Assembly (NCBI GenBank): GCA_050953505.1
Contig: JBMNMU010000001.1
Location: 992,001-1,056,000 of the forward strand
DNA length: 64,000 nucleotides
From: JBMNMU01 sp050953505
Lineage (GTDB): Bacteria > Bacillota > Clostridia > Peptostreptococcales > Anaerovoracaceae
Direction: 5' to 3'
Shown: positions 1-8,414 of the stretch, piece by piece
How positions within the stretch are numbered: the stretch's first letter is position 1
Layout of the letters: each line of letters starts with the position of its first letter
Translations under genes and position numbers: made by a program
Notes under the pieces: generated by a model
What the model saw: only the letters and a program-made list of their open reading frames with translations
Told to the model about the DNA's origin: nothing
The model's database searches: none

Positions 1-69
1 CCGGTACAGGCGGCAAAGGATATTAAAGCTCATATTCTAAAGAAAAGATCCCAGATGGGGCTACAATAG
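1..69 (+). CDS. 3' end of an unidentified gene
   Basis: Frame 1 is open from the window edge and encodes 22 residues ending at TAG 67-69 (tail reads ...KKRSQMGLQ). It is followed within 20 bases by a strong terminator, which is what one expects at the end of a gene. The fragment is too short to assign to a family. A competing frame also stops early, so the call rests on position and basic, helical composition only. Confidence 0.35.
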   Translation, partial: PVQAAKDIKAHILKKRSQMGLQ

Positions 70-88
70 CATAATATTACTGAAGTTT

Positions 89-145
89 AAAGGCAGTTTT
101 CTCTGTTTCACTAATAGAAAGAAGGCTGCCTTTGTTCTTCTTTTT
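89..145 (+). terminator. Rho-independent terminator
   Basis: AAAGGCAG at 89-96 pairs perfectly with CTGCCTTT at 126-133, and a T-rich stretch follows. The 29-base loop is long, but the perfect 8-bp stem and T tract support a terminator for the gene entering from the left edge. Confidence 0.65.
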
Positions 146-261
146 ACCAATATTAACTATACATAAGTGTTCTAAAATGATATATTATTAACAACAATAG
201 ATCAGAGCTAAACTAAAAGATAAAGGTTATAATGTTAACGACAATTGGAAGTGAGTTACTA

Positions 262-1614
262 ATGAAAAGAAAACCGCTTTTTCTGGCAGCCTTAGCCATA
301 ATAGCCATGATTATCCTAGCCACCTGTGGGTCCAATAGTTTTGAGTATTCTTTAGAAACGGTGAGCAGTATTGGGCCTGATGAAGGTTTTAGCTTTTATG
401 TTGTATCGGACCCCCATTATCTTTCCGATACATTACATGATGATAAGGAAGCTTTTCAACGATTTATGAGCTATGGTGATCGTGCTGTTCAATACACAGG
501 GGTAATGTTAGAGGTATTGCTTGAGGATATAAGGAAAAACAGGCCTGATTTTATCGTTCTTGCAGGTGATTTAACCTGCAATGGTGAGATGGAAAGTCAT
601 GAGGAGCTGGCTGAATTACTATCCAGAGTGGAGGATATGGGTACTCAAGCTTATGTAGTTCCAGGCAATCATGATATATTAAATCCCATGGCAAGACATT
701 TTTTTGAAAACACCATCTGGGAAGCAGACTATATTACCAGGGATACTTTTGCAAAAATATATTCTGACTTTGGTTATGATGAAGCTGTAAGTAGAGATCC
801 TAACTCATTAAGCTATTTAGCCAAGCCTTCTGAAGACCTTTGGTTTCTCATGCTTGATACAGCAATATATCAAGATAATATTAAAGACAATTACCCAAAT
901 CAAAATGGAGAACTTTCCCTAAAAACCATAGAATGGATCAAAAATTGCGCACTTTTAGCTCAAGAAAATAATGCAAAGCTTATTGCTGTCATGCATCATA
1001 GCCTAATAAATCACAGCGATATTATTAATGAGGGATATACCATCGCAAACCATCAAGAGGTACAAGAGTTTTTTTTTGAGAATGGTATTGATATAGCTTT
1101 TACTGGCCATATACATATCCAAGACATTAAATCCCTAACGAAGGATCAGAAGACCATTTATGATATTGCAACCAGTTCTCTGGCAGTGTATCCTAATCAA
1201 TACGGGATAGTCAAATATACACCCGGGAAGGGGTTAGACTATTCAACGAAGGTTTTAGAAATAGAGGAGTATGCCCATTCAAATCTGATGACAGACGAGA
1301 ACCTTCTCCATTTTCAAGACTATTCCCAAAGAATCTTTATTGAGCAATGCTGCAGAAAACATAGAGTCGGGTTGGAAAATGCACAGGGACTAACAAGAGA
1401 AGAGTTTAGAAAGGTAAACCAGCTGGTACAGCAAATGAATCTAATGTATTTTGCGGGATATAGGAATGAAGAACTCGGCCATTTACTGCAAAGTGAAGGA
1501 TATGAAATATTGCAAAGGATTTCCCCTCTGCCTGTGACAGATTATATCTCGGCAATGTTAAATGATGAAAGAGCTGATAATAACAAACTATTTATCCCTA
1601 TTGAAATGGATTGA
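262..1614 (+). CDS. Metallophosphoesterase lipoprotein
   Basis: Calcineurin-like phosphoesterase of about 450 residues, probably anchored outside the membrane. The N-terminus is a lipoprotein signal (MKRK, hydrophobic stretch, lipobox LATC with Cys 22). The family metal-binding motifs are in order: SDPHY, GDLTCNGE, GNHD, HHS and GHIH, so the di-metal site looks intact. The start at 262 is preferred over an in-frame ATG at 232 because it places the signal peptide at the N-terminus and follows GGAAGTGAG at a sensible distance. About 200 C-terminal residues after the catalytic domain have no motif I recognise. Substrate (phosphomonoester, nucleotide or phospholipid headgroup) cannot be told. It is a single gene between a terminator and scfA. 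Confidence 0.85.
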   Translation: MKRKPLFLAALAIIAMIILATCGSNSFEYSLETVSSIGPDEGFSFYVVSDPHYLSDTLHDDKEAFQRFMSYGDRAVQYTGVMLEVLLEDIRKNRPDFIVLAGDLTCNGEMESHEELAELLSRVEDMGTQAYVVPGNHDILNPMARHFFENTIWEADYITRDTFAKIYSDFGYDEAVSRDPNSLSYLAKPSEDLWFLMLDTAIYQDNIKDNYPNQNGELSLKTIEWIKNCALLAQENNAKLIAVMHHSLINHSDIINEGYTIANHQEVQEFFFENGIDIAFTGHIHIQDIKSLTKDQKTIYDIATSSLAVYPNQYGIVKYTPGKGLDYSTKVLEIEEYAHSNLMTDENLLHFQDYSQRIFIEQCCRKHRVGLENAQGLTREEFRKVNQLVQQMNLMYFAGYRNEELGHLLQSEGYEILQRISPLPVTDYISAMLNDERADNNKLFIPIEMD

Positions 1615-1721
1615 CATTAGGAGCTGATTTTAGTAAAGTATATGTTAGAATAATAGGTTCTATAGATAATATTATGCCATAAATACACAGTGTTTTCGGC
1701 TATTATAGGAGGATTAATCAT

Positions 1722-1868
1722 ATGAAAAACATTAAAACCATTGCAAAACCAACATTAAAAACTGTAGCAGGCAAAGGCTGTGGCGAATGCCAGACTTCAT
1801 GCCAATCCGCATGTAAAACTTCTTGTACTGTAGCAAATCAAGAATGTGAAAATACAAAGCGAAGATAA
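1722..1868 (+). CDS. scfA: SCIFF ribosomal peptide precursor
   Basis: A 48-residue peptide with six cysteines (residues 20, 23, 27, 31, 35, 42) and the run CGECQTSCQSACKTSC, which matches the SCIFF family (six cysteines in forty-five residues), a near-universal clostridial peptide. The partner radical SAM enzyme forms a thioether crosslink between a Cys and a Thr of the core. AGGAGG at 1708-1713 precedes the ATG by 8 bases. The gene is followed by a terminator hairpin and then by the maturase, the standard pair. The biological role of mature SCIFF is not established. Confidence 0.95.
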   Translation: MKNIKTIAKPTLKTVAGKGCGECQTSCQSACKTSCTVANQECENTKRR

Positions 1869-1891
1869 CATTTCAAGATAACAGTTAAAGA

Positions 1892-1914
1892 AACAGCATC
1901 GTTGCTGTTTTTTT
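1892..1914 (+). terminator. Hairpin terminator between scfA and scfB
   Basis: AACAGCA (1892-1898) and TGCTGTT (1903-1909) form a perfect 7-bp stem with a TCGT loop, followed by seven T in all. It lies inside the scfA-scfB unit, so partial read-through would yield more precursor mRNA than maturase mRNA. Confidence 0.8.
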
Positions 1915-1949
1915 AATGATTAAATTTTTGAATAAGATTAGGAGTTCAG

Positions 1950-3314
1950 ATGATTCATAAGTATCAGTTTAAAGACCAATATATCGTTATGGATGTGAAT
2001 AGCGGTGCTGTTCATATTGTTAACAAATTAGTATATGATCTGTTAGATCATTACCCATTAAAATCTAGGGACGAGATTCTTTCTTTACTTAATAATGATT
2101 ATAAAGAGGCAGATATTCTTGAAGCCATGGAAGAGCTTCAATATCTCAAGGACGAAGACATGTTGTTTTCAAGTGATTCCCAGGTGACAATGGATATGCT
2201 TGAAGGCAGGGGAGCTGTCATAAAAGCCATGTGCCTCCATGTTGCCCACGATTGTAATATGCGTTGTAAGTATTGCTTTGGAGACAAAGGGGCATTTGAG
2301 GGAGAACGCTCATTATTATCCTTGGAAACCGGGAAAAAAGCCATAGATTTTCTTTTAGCCCATTCAGGTTCTAGAAGAAATCTAGAAATAGATTTTTTCG
2401 GCGGAGAACCTTTAATGAACTTCCAGGTGGTTAAGGATCTGGTGGCATACGGGAGAGAAGCCGAGAAGCCTTATGGGAAAAACATCCGCTTTACCATCAC
2501 CACAAACGGCCTTCTACTAGATGACGAAAAGGCTGATTACATCAACAAAGTAATGGATAACGTGATTCTTAGTATAGATGGAAGGCCTTGGGTCAATGAC
2601 AATATGCGTAAAACGATAAATAACCAAGGCACTTATGATATTATTACAAATAATTATCTCAGGTTTGTGGAAAGGCGGAAGGGGACCTACTATGTCAGAG
2701 GTACCTTCACAAGGGAAAACCTTGATTTTGCGGAAGATGTGAAGCACTTGGCTGATAAGGGATTTAAAAACATTTCCGTGGAACCTGTGGTGACAGACCC
2801 TAGCCTAAGCTATGCGCTAAAGGACGAAGATGTTGACAAAATATTTGAAGAGTATGAAAAGCTTGCTGATTATTTCTTAGATTATGCAAAGTCGGGAAAA
2901 CAATTTGAGTTTTTTCACTTCAACATAGATTTAAACCAAGGCCCATGTGTAATTAAAAGGGTTTCCGGTTGTGGCGCAGGTACAGAATATGTGGCAGTAT
3001 CTCCAGAGGGAGATATCTATCCATGTCATCAATTTGTAGGGAACCATGATTTTAAGATAGGAAACACCTTAGAGGATTCCTTTGAAAACCACCTCTATGA
3101 CTCATTCAATCAAGCCCACATTTACAATAAGGAAAAATGCAGGGATTGCTGGGCTAAATTTTATTGCAGTGGTGGTTGTCATGCCAATGCTTACCAAATG
3201 AATCAGGATATTAGGGTACCCTATGAGCTTGGTTGCGAGCTAGAAAAAAAGAGAATAGAATGTGCCATCGGAATTAAGGCAGTGCTTTCTGAAGATCTGG
3301 AACAAGAAGTATAG
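1950..3314 (+). CDS. scfB: SCIFF maturase, radical SAM/SPASM thioether synthase
   Basis: 454 residues. The radical SAM cluster motif is Cys102-x3-Cys106-x2-Cys109 (DCNMRCKYCFG), followed by the GGEP motif. The C-terminal SPASM region carries the cysteines of two auxiliary 4Fe-4S clusters (GCGAGTEY, YPCHQF, CRDCWAKFYCSGGC). The first 90 residues (HKYQFKDQYIVMDVNSGAVH) resemble the peptide-recognition winged-helix of RiPP maturases. It is the expected enzyme forming the Cys-Thr thioether in ScfA, encoded 80 bases upstream. AGGAG at 1940 precedes the ATG. Confidence 0.95.
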   Translation: MIHKYQFKDQYIVMDVNSGAVHIVNKLVYDLLDHYPLKSRDEILSLLNNDYKEADILEAMEELQYLKDEDMLFSSDSQVTMDMLEGRGAVIKAMCLHVAHDCNMRCKYCFGDKGAFEGERSLLSLETGKKAIDFLLAHSGSRRNLEIDFFGGEPLMNFQVVKDLVAYGREAEKPYGKNIRFTITTNGLLLDDEKADYINKVMDNVILSIDGRPWVNDNMRKTINNQGTYDIITNNYLRFVERRKGTYYVRGTFTRENLDFAEDVKHLADKGFKNISVEPVVTDPSLSYALKDEDVDKIFEEYEKLADYFLDYAKSGKQFEFFHFNIDLNQGPCVIKRVSGCGAGTEYVAVSPEGDIYPCHQFVGNHDFKIGNTLEDSFENHLYDSFNQAHIYNKEKCRDCWAKFYCSGGCHANAYQMNQDIRVPYELGCELEKKRIECAIGIKAVLSEDLEQEV

Positions 3315-3320
3315 AAATAT

Positions 3321-3368
3321 AAAAGAAGTCAAAATGGAATCGGGAACGGTTCCATTTTTGACTTCTTT
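3321..3368. terminator. Bidirectional terminator between convergent genes
   Basis: A 19-base arm at 3321-3339 (AGAAGTC...ATGGAA) pairs with 3350-3368 around a 10-base loop. A-rich and T-rich flanks on both sides suit termination of scfB on + and of the PepD-like gene on -. Confidence 0.75.
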
Positions 3369-3428
3369 GATAGGATAAGCCTGGGCTAAGAAATTCAAAA
3401 TTCTAGCTTGCCGGTTAAAAGTATCAAT

Positions 3429-4955
3429 TTATTTTGTTTGTTCCAAATAGGATAGGATGATTCTAGCTGGCAAAGCAACTGTATCTAGAACAAGCGACTC
3501 TGATGGAGTATTTGCATTGTGAATTCTTGGGCCTATAGAAATAATCTTTAAATCAGGATTTTTCTGATAAAACCAGCCACACTCATGGGGAATAGAACCT
3601 GTTCCCACTTTGTACTCTACACCGGCCTGTTCAAGGGCAATATCCTTTATGATTGTTACCAGCGGATCCTCAGGATTTATGATCCAACCTGGCATGGTAT
3701 TTTCATAACTGTATTCCATATCGCACATGGAGCTAATGGACATATGAGCTTCTGCAATATTGGTTTCACTTTCATTAGTGGAGCAAAAGACATAAGCTTC
3801 AGCTAGAAAATCTCCAGAAGAGGTAGATACCATTCCTAAATTACTAGCACATTCTACTCCTTGTTCATCATAAGAAGATTGGGTTTGCACTCCATTTAAG
3901 ATGCCGTAAATAAAACTGATAATAGCTCCTGTATCCTCCAAGGTAACTACCTTGTCAGGCGCGGCGGCTTCTTCATAAGTAAAAGTGTGGTTGCTTTCCA
4001 TCCCATTGTATTTTGAAGCAAAATTTGAAACAGCACGATCCATGGTCCTATTAAACTTCTTAACATCATTTTCATTGATAAGAATCATCGCAGAAGCTTC
4101 TGTAGGTACTTGATCTGGCTCTGTTCCACCGTTAATAGCAGCAAGCTCAAAAAGGATTCCTTCACCTTGTATATTTGCCAAGGTTTCCCCTAGAATCTTT
4201 ACAGCATTGGCCTTATCTTTATTTTCATCTAGTAAAAAACTACCTCCTGATAGTCCTTTAATGGAAATAATATAGGGTAACGCATTTTTCGGCTCAGTCC
4301 ATGTAAGGTGACGAGACATTTTATATATATGAGTATCGGGGCTTCCAATTTGTATCGTTTTATCTTTCTCACCGTTTAAATTAATTAAAGAAGCTCCCTT
4401 TAAGTGCTTATCATTTAACCCTTTTGCACCGGATTTGGATGTCTCTCCATTTGCAGTAAAAATGACTCGCAATGGTCCGTGATGTGGGGCATTTTCCAGG
4501 ATATACATGGCCGTAGCAATGCCAATCCCACTATCAGCGCCTAAGCTAGTACCGCTAGCAAACAAGCTTTCTCCATCATTAATCATCACAATGGAATCGT
4601 TCAAAGGATCATATAGAACTCCTTCCGATGCCATGCTGATAGTATCCATATTGCTATGTAATATAGTCAAGGGCGCATCCTCGTATCCTTCCGTTGCAGG
4701 CTTTTCAATAATAATATTGTAGGATCGATCTCGTATAACCTGATATCCCCTTGAATCGGCCCAAGATCTTAAATATGTACTTATCGCTTTTGATTGCCCT
4801 GATTCCCGGGGCACCTCCGTAATATCTGTGAAATAATTTAGGATTTGTGCTTTTAATGCCTCGTTATCTATGGCTGGTTCTTCAGTTTCATGACATCCTG
4901 TCAATAAGATTAATAATAAACATAAGAACGCGAAACTTGTCAGTTTTCCTCTCAA
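3429..4955 (-). CDS. PepD-like M20 lipoprotein, probably catalytically dead
   Basis: 508 residues with a lipoprotein signal (lipobox LLTGC, Cys 21) followed by full-length similarity to PepD-type M20 dipeptidases (aminoacyl-histidine dipeptidases), which are normally cytosolic. The scaffold is clear (ILHSNMD, SLGADSGIGIA, SLINLNGE, HECGWF, ISIGP). Against the E. coli PepD pattern as I remember it, several metal or catalytic residues differ: His of HxD is Asn102, the catalytic Glu of the EE pair is Gly170, the Asp of the TDSE segment is Asn194, and the C-terminal His of the PHSP segment is Asn482. Asp104, Asp141 and Glu171 remain. I infer an extracellular binding protein rather than a peptidase. 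It is monocistronic and divergent from glgB. Confidence 0.8.
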   Translation of the reverse strand: MRGKLTSFAFLCLLLILLTGCHETEEPAIDNEALKAQILNYFTDITEVPRESGQSKAISTYLRSWADSRGYQVIRDRSYNIIIEKPATEGYEDAPLTILHSNMDTISMASEGVLYDPLNDSIVMINDGESLFASGTSLGADSGIGIATAMYILENAPHHGPLRVIFTANGETSKSGAKGLNDKHLKGASLINLNGEKDKTIQIGSPDTHIYKMSRHLTWTEPKNALPYIISIKGLSGGSFLLDENKDKANAVKILGETLANIQGEGILFELAAINGGTEPDQVPTEASAMILINENDVKKFNRTMDRAVSNFASKYNGMESNHTFTYEEAAAPDKVVTLEDTGAIISFIYGILNGVQTQSSYDEQGVECASNLGMVSTSSGDFLAEAYVFCSTNESETNIAEAHMSISSMCDMEYSYENTMPGWIINPEDPLVTIIKDIALEQAGVEYKVGTGSIPHECGWFYQKNPDLKIISIGPRIHNANTPSESLVLDTVALPARIILSYLEQTK

Positions 4956-5048
4956 TCTCTCTTCCCCCTAGTCTTGATTCAGATAATATAATACCATATA
5001 ATTTCAATATAAGAAATATAAATAATACAATGAGGCGGAGGGTGCTGA

Positions 5049-6926
5049 ATGGATAACAAAAGTATCGATTACCATATTTTCTTATTTCACCAAGGAACAG
5101 CAGCAAAGGCCTACCAACTCATGGGAGCACATCCTTGCAATAAAGATAATGTTGATGGTTATGTTTTTCGAGTTTGGGCACCAAATGCCCAAACCGTTTT
5201 TATTACTGGGGACTTTAATAGCTGGAAGAAAGACGAGCTACGGCTGAAAAAATTAAACGAGCAAGGACTCTGGGAAATCTTCCTTCCCGGTATAGAAGAG
5301 TACACCAGCTATAAATATGTACTTTATGATGATCAAGGAAACTATACTATCAAAGCAGATCCCTATGGGTTCCATATGGAAACCAGGCCGCACACAGCTT
5401 CTAAAACATATTCTTTAAACAACTATTCTTGGGGTGATAGTGCTTGGCAGTCAAAAAAGCATAACCACCCACCTTATCACCAACCGATGAACATTTATGA
5501 AGTTCATTTAGGTTCTTGGAAAAAATACTCAGATGGAAATTATTTTAATTATCATAAACTTGCGGAAGAATTAATACCATATGTAAAGAACTTAGGTTAC
5601 ACACATATTGAATTAATGCCCCTATCTGAATATCCTTTTGATGGTTCATGGGGATATCAGATTATAGGTTATTTTGCACCTACTTCCAGATATGGTAAGC
5701 CAGAAGAGTTTATGGCCTTTGTGGATGCTTGTCACCAAAATGATATTGGCGTTATTTTAGACTGGGTTCCAGGACATTTTCCAAAGGATGAAGCAGGATT
5801 GTACCATTTTGATGGAAAACCCTGTTACGAGTACCAAGACGATCTCAAAAGCCAACATAAGGAATGGGGAACCATGGTTTTTGATTGGGGTCGAAATGAG
5901 GTCAGGAGCTTTCTAATATCAAATGCAATCTTTTGGCTAGACCATTATCATATAGACGGTCTACGTGTGGATGCCGTGGCTTCTATGTTATATCTGGATT
6001 ATGGGAGAAGCGAGTGGAGACCAAATATTTATGGGGGAAGAGAAAACCTGGAAGCCGTTTCCTTTCTAAAGGATTTAAACAAGACGGTATTTCAAAACTT
6101 CCCAAATACTCTTATGATTGCGGAAGAATCAACAGCCTGGCCAATGGTGACAATGCCGGCACATGTTGGTGGATTGGGTTTTAATTATAAGTGGAACATG
6201 GGCTGGATGAATGACACACTAAATTACATGACTCAAGATCCTTTCTTTAGAAAAGGAGCCCATAATAACTTAACTTTTTCCTTATCATATTTTACAACGG
6301 AAAACTATATTCTCCCTCTCTCTCATGATGAAGTGGTTCACATGAAAGGATCTTTGATTAATAAAATGCCAGGTAGCAATGAGGAAAAATTTTCAAATCT
6401 TCGTGCCTACATAGCTTTTATGATGGCACATCCAGGAAAAAAACTTACTTTTATGGGCACCGAGCTTGCACAGTTTTCAGAATGGGATTACAGAAAGGAG
6501 CTAGACTGGAACCTGTTAAGCGACGAAAAGCATCAAAGATTTCACACCTTCATAAAAGACTTGAATCATTTCTATTTAAACAATTCTTCTTTCTGGGAGT
6601 TGGATAAAGATTGGACCGGCTTTCATTGGATTGACCCTGACGATTCTGAGAAAAACATCATTTCATTTATCAGAAAAAACAGGAGGGGCCGTGCAATCAT
6701 TGTTGTTTGTAATTTTTCTCCTATTCCTCGGAAGAAATATTTGGTGGGGGTAGAGAATCCAGGCACTTATCGCTTGGTTTTCAGTTCAAGTCATACTAAA
6801 TACTCAGGAGGCGATGAAGAAATTATAGAAACAGAATCCGTACAAGCAGTTCCAAAGGAGATGAATAACTTTAAGTATTCTATTGAGATAGATTTACCAG
6901 GTCTTTCAACTGTATATTGGAGGTGA
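5049..6926 (+). CDS. glgB: 1,4-alpha-glucan branching enzyme
   Basis: Makes alpha-1,6 branches in glycogen by cutting and transferring alpha-1,4 chains. 625 residues, usual for the family. An N-terminal CBM48 domain (VFRVWAPNAQTVFITGDFN) precedes the GH13 barrel. Catalytic motifs: GLRVDAV with nucleophile Asp308, IAEEST with the acid Glu near 359, and LSHDE with Asp427. GAGGCGGAGGG precedes the ATG. First gene of the glycogen operon; only 4 bases separate it from glgC. The 93-base gap to the divergent PepD-like gene must contain its promoter. Confidence 0.95.
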   Translation: MDNKSIDYHIFLFHQGTAAKAYQLMGAHPCNKDNVDGYVFRVWAPNAQTVFITGDFNSWKKDELRLKKLNEQGLWEIFLPGIEEYTSYKYVLYDDQGNYTIKADPYGFHMETRPHTASKTYSLNNYSWGDSAWQSKKHNHPPYHQPMNIYEVHLGSWKKYSDGNYFNYHKLAEELIPYVKNLGYTHIELMPLSEYPFDGSWGYQIIGYFAPTSRYGKPEEFMAFVDACHQNDIGVILDWVPGHFPKDEAGLYHFDGKPCYEYQDDLKSQHKEWGTMVFDWGRNEVRSFLISNAIFWLDHYHIDGLRVDAVASMLYLDYGRSEWRPNIYGGRENLEAVSFLKDLNKTVFQNFPNTLMIAEESTAWPMVTMPAHVGGLGFNYKWNMGWMNDTLNYMTQDPFFRKGAHNNLTFSLSYFTTENYILPLSHDEVVHMKGSLINKMPGSNEEKFSNLRAYIAFMMAHPGKKLTFMGTELAQFSEWDYRKELDWNLLSDEKHQRFHTFIKDLNHFYLNNSSFWELDKDWTGFHWIDPDDSEKNIISFIRKNRRGRAIIVVCNFSPIPRKKYLVGVENPGTYRLVFSSSHTKYSGGDEEIIETESVQAVPKEMNNFKYSIEIDLPGLSTVYWR

Positions 6927-6930
6927 TCCT

Positions 6931-8157
6931 ATGTCGCACATAAAAAAGAAAGAAATGATTGCAATGCTGCTTGCTGGCGGTCAAGGTAGCCGATTAGGAG
7001 TATTGACTAAAAATTTGGCTAAGCCTGCAGTGCCCTATGGCGGTAAATATCGAATTATTGATTTCCCTTTATCTAACTGTGTAAACTCTGGAATCGATAC
7101 TGTGGGTGTTCTAACCCAGTATAGACCCCTAGAGTTAAATTCATATATTGGAGATGGCCAGCCCTGGGATTTAGATCGGCATTTTGGAGGAGTCAGTATT
7201 TTGCCCCCCTATGTAAGCGGCAAAGCAGGGGAGTGGTACAAAGGTACTGCCAATTCCATCTATCAAAACATGGAATTTATTGAGATGTACAGTCCTGAAT
7301 ATATTTTAATTCTATCAGGAGACCATGTTTACAAAATGAATTATGCCATGATGCTTGATTATCACAAAGAGAAGGGTGCAGATTGTACTATAGCAGTCAT
7401 CAATGTTCCTTTAGAAGAGGCTATTAGATTCGGCGTGATGAACACAGATGATAATTTAAAAATCTATGAGTTTGAAGAAAAACCGCCTAAACCTAAAAGC
7501 AGTTTAGCTTCCATGGGCATTTACATATTTAATTGGAAAAAGTTGAAGCACTATCTAATAAAAGACGAAAAAGACAAGAGCTCATCCAATGATTTTGGTA
7601 AAAACATCATACCAAGCATGTTACGAGCTAATGAGAAGATGTATGCTTATGAATTCAAAGGCTACTGGAAGGATGTAGGTACTATTGACTCTCTTTGGGA
7701 ATGCAATATGGATCTTCTTAAACCTGATACGCCCATCCAACTAGATGATCCTCCTTGGAAAATCTGTTCAAGAAACCGCATTTTACCGCCTCAATATATA
7801 GGAGAACATGCAAAACTAAGTAATGTCAGCATTTCTGAAGGCTGCTTCATCAATGGAGATATTGAAAACAGTATAATTTTTCCCGGTGTCACTATTAGCG
7901 AAGGGGCAGTCATAAAAAATTCTATTATCATGCCTGGAGCTGAAGTCGGCCACGGTGCTCATATTGACTATACAATAGTAGCATCTGGTGCAAACATAGG
8001 TTCTCATGTGCAAGTTGGTTCCTCAAAAAGTAAAGATTCTACTCGTACCTATCCTCAGATTGCTGTTATCGGCGCAGGACTAAATGTGGTAGAAGGCTCC
8101 GTCATACCCGAAGGGGCTATTGTGGAAGAAGACATACCGGGAAAGGAGATTTCGTAG
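6931..8157 (+). CDS. glgC: Glucose-1-phosphate adenylyltransferase, catalytic subunit
   Basis: Makes ADP-glucose from ATP and glucose 1-phosphate, the committed step of bacterial glycogen synthesis. 408 residues. The N-terminal nucleotidyltransferase has LLAGGQGSRLG, the sugar-site segment YKGTANSIYQN and the metal motif LSGDHVY. The C-terminal third (about 290-400) is a left-handed beta-helix of hexapeptide repeats. TGGAGGTGAT at the glgB stop is its ribosome site. The stop TAG overlaps the GTG start of glgD by one base, implying translational coupling of the GlgC and GlgD subunits. Confidence 0.95.
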   Translation: MSHIKKKEMIAMLLAGGQGSRLGVLTKNLAKPAVPYGGKYRIIDFPLSNCVNSGIDTVGVLTQYRPLELNSYIGDGQPWDLDRHFGGVSILPPYVSGKAGEWYKGTANSIYQNMEFIEMYSPEYILILSGDHVYKMNYAMMLDYHKEKGADCTIAVINVPLEEAIRFGVMNTDDNLKIYEFEEKPPKPKSSLASMGIYIFNWKKLKHYLIKDEKDKSSSNDFGKNIIPSMLRANEKMYAYEFKGYWKDVGTIDSLWECNMDLLKPDTPIQLDDPPWKICSRNRILPPQYIGEHAKLSNVSISEGCFINGDIENSIIFPGVTISEGAVIKNSIIMPGAEVGHGAHIDYTIVASGANIGSHVQVGSSKSKDSTRTYPQIAVIGAGLNVVEGSVIPEGAIVEEDIPGKEIS

Positions 8158-8406
8158 TGAAAATATTAGGCATAATTTTTTCTTACTCCGAAAGAGAAAA
8201 CTTAAGAGAACTAACAAAATTCAGGACCCTTGCCTCCTTGCCTTTTGCAGGGAAATACAGGGTCATTGATTTCATTTTATCTAATTATGTGAATTGTGGA
8301 ATCAGCGATGTTTCTGTTATAACTAGGAAAAATTTCAGATCTTTAATGGACCATTTGCATTCTGGTAAGGAATGGGATCTAACACGGAAGAGAGGTGGAC
8401 TCCGCA

Positions 8407-8414
8407 TACTATCT
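8407..8414 (+). repeat. 8-bp target-site duplication of the IS256 element
   Basis: TACTATCT is present immediately left of the element and again at 9814-9821 immediately right of it. Eight to nine bp is the usual duplication of the IS256 family. Confidence 0.9.
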
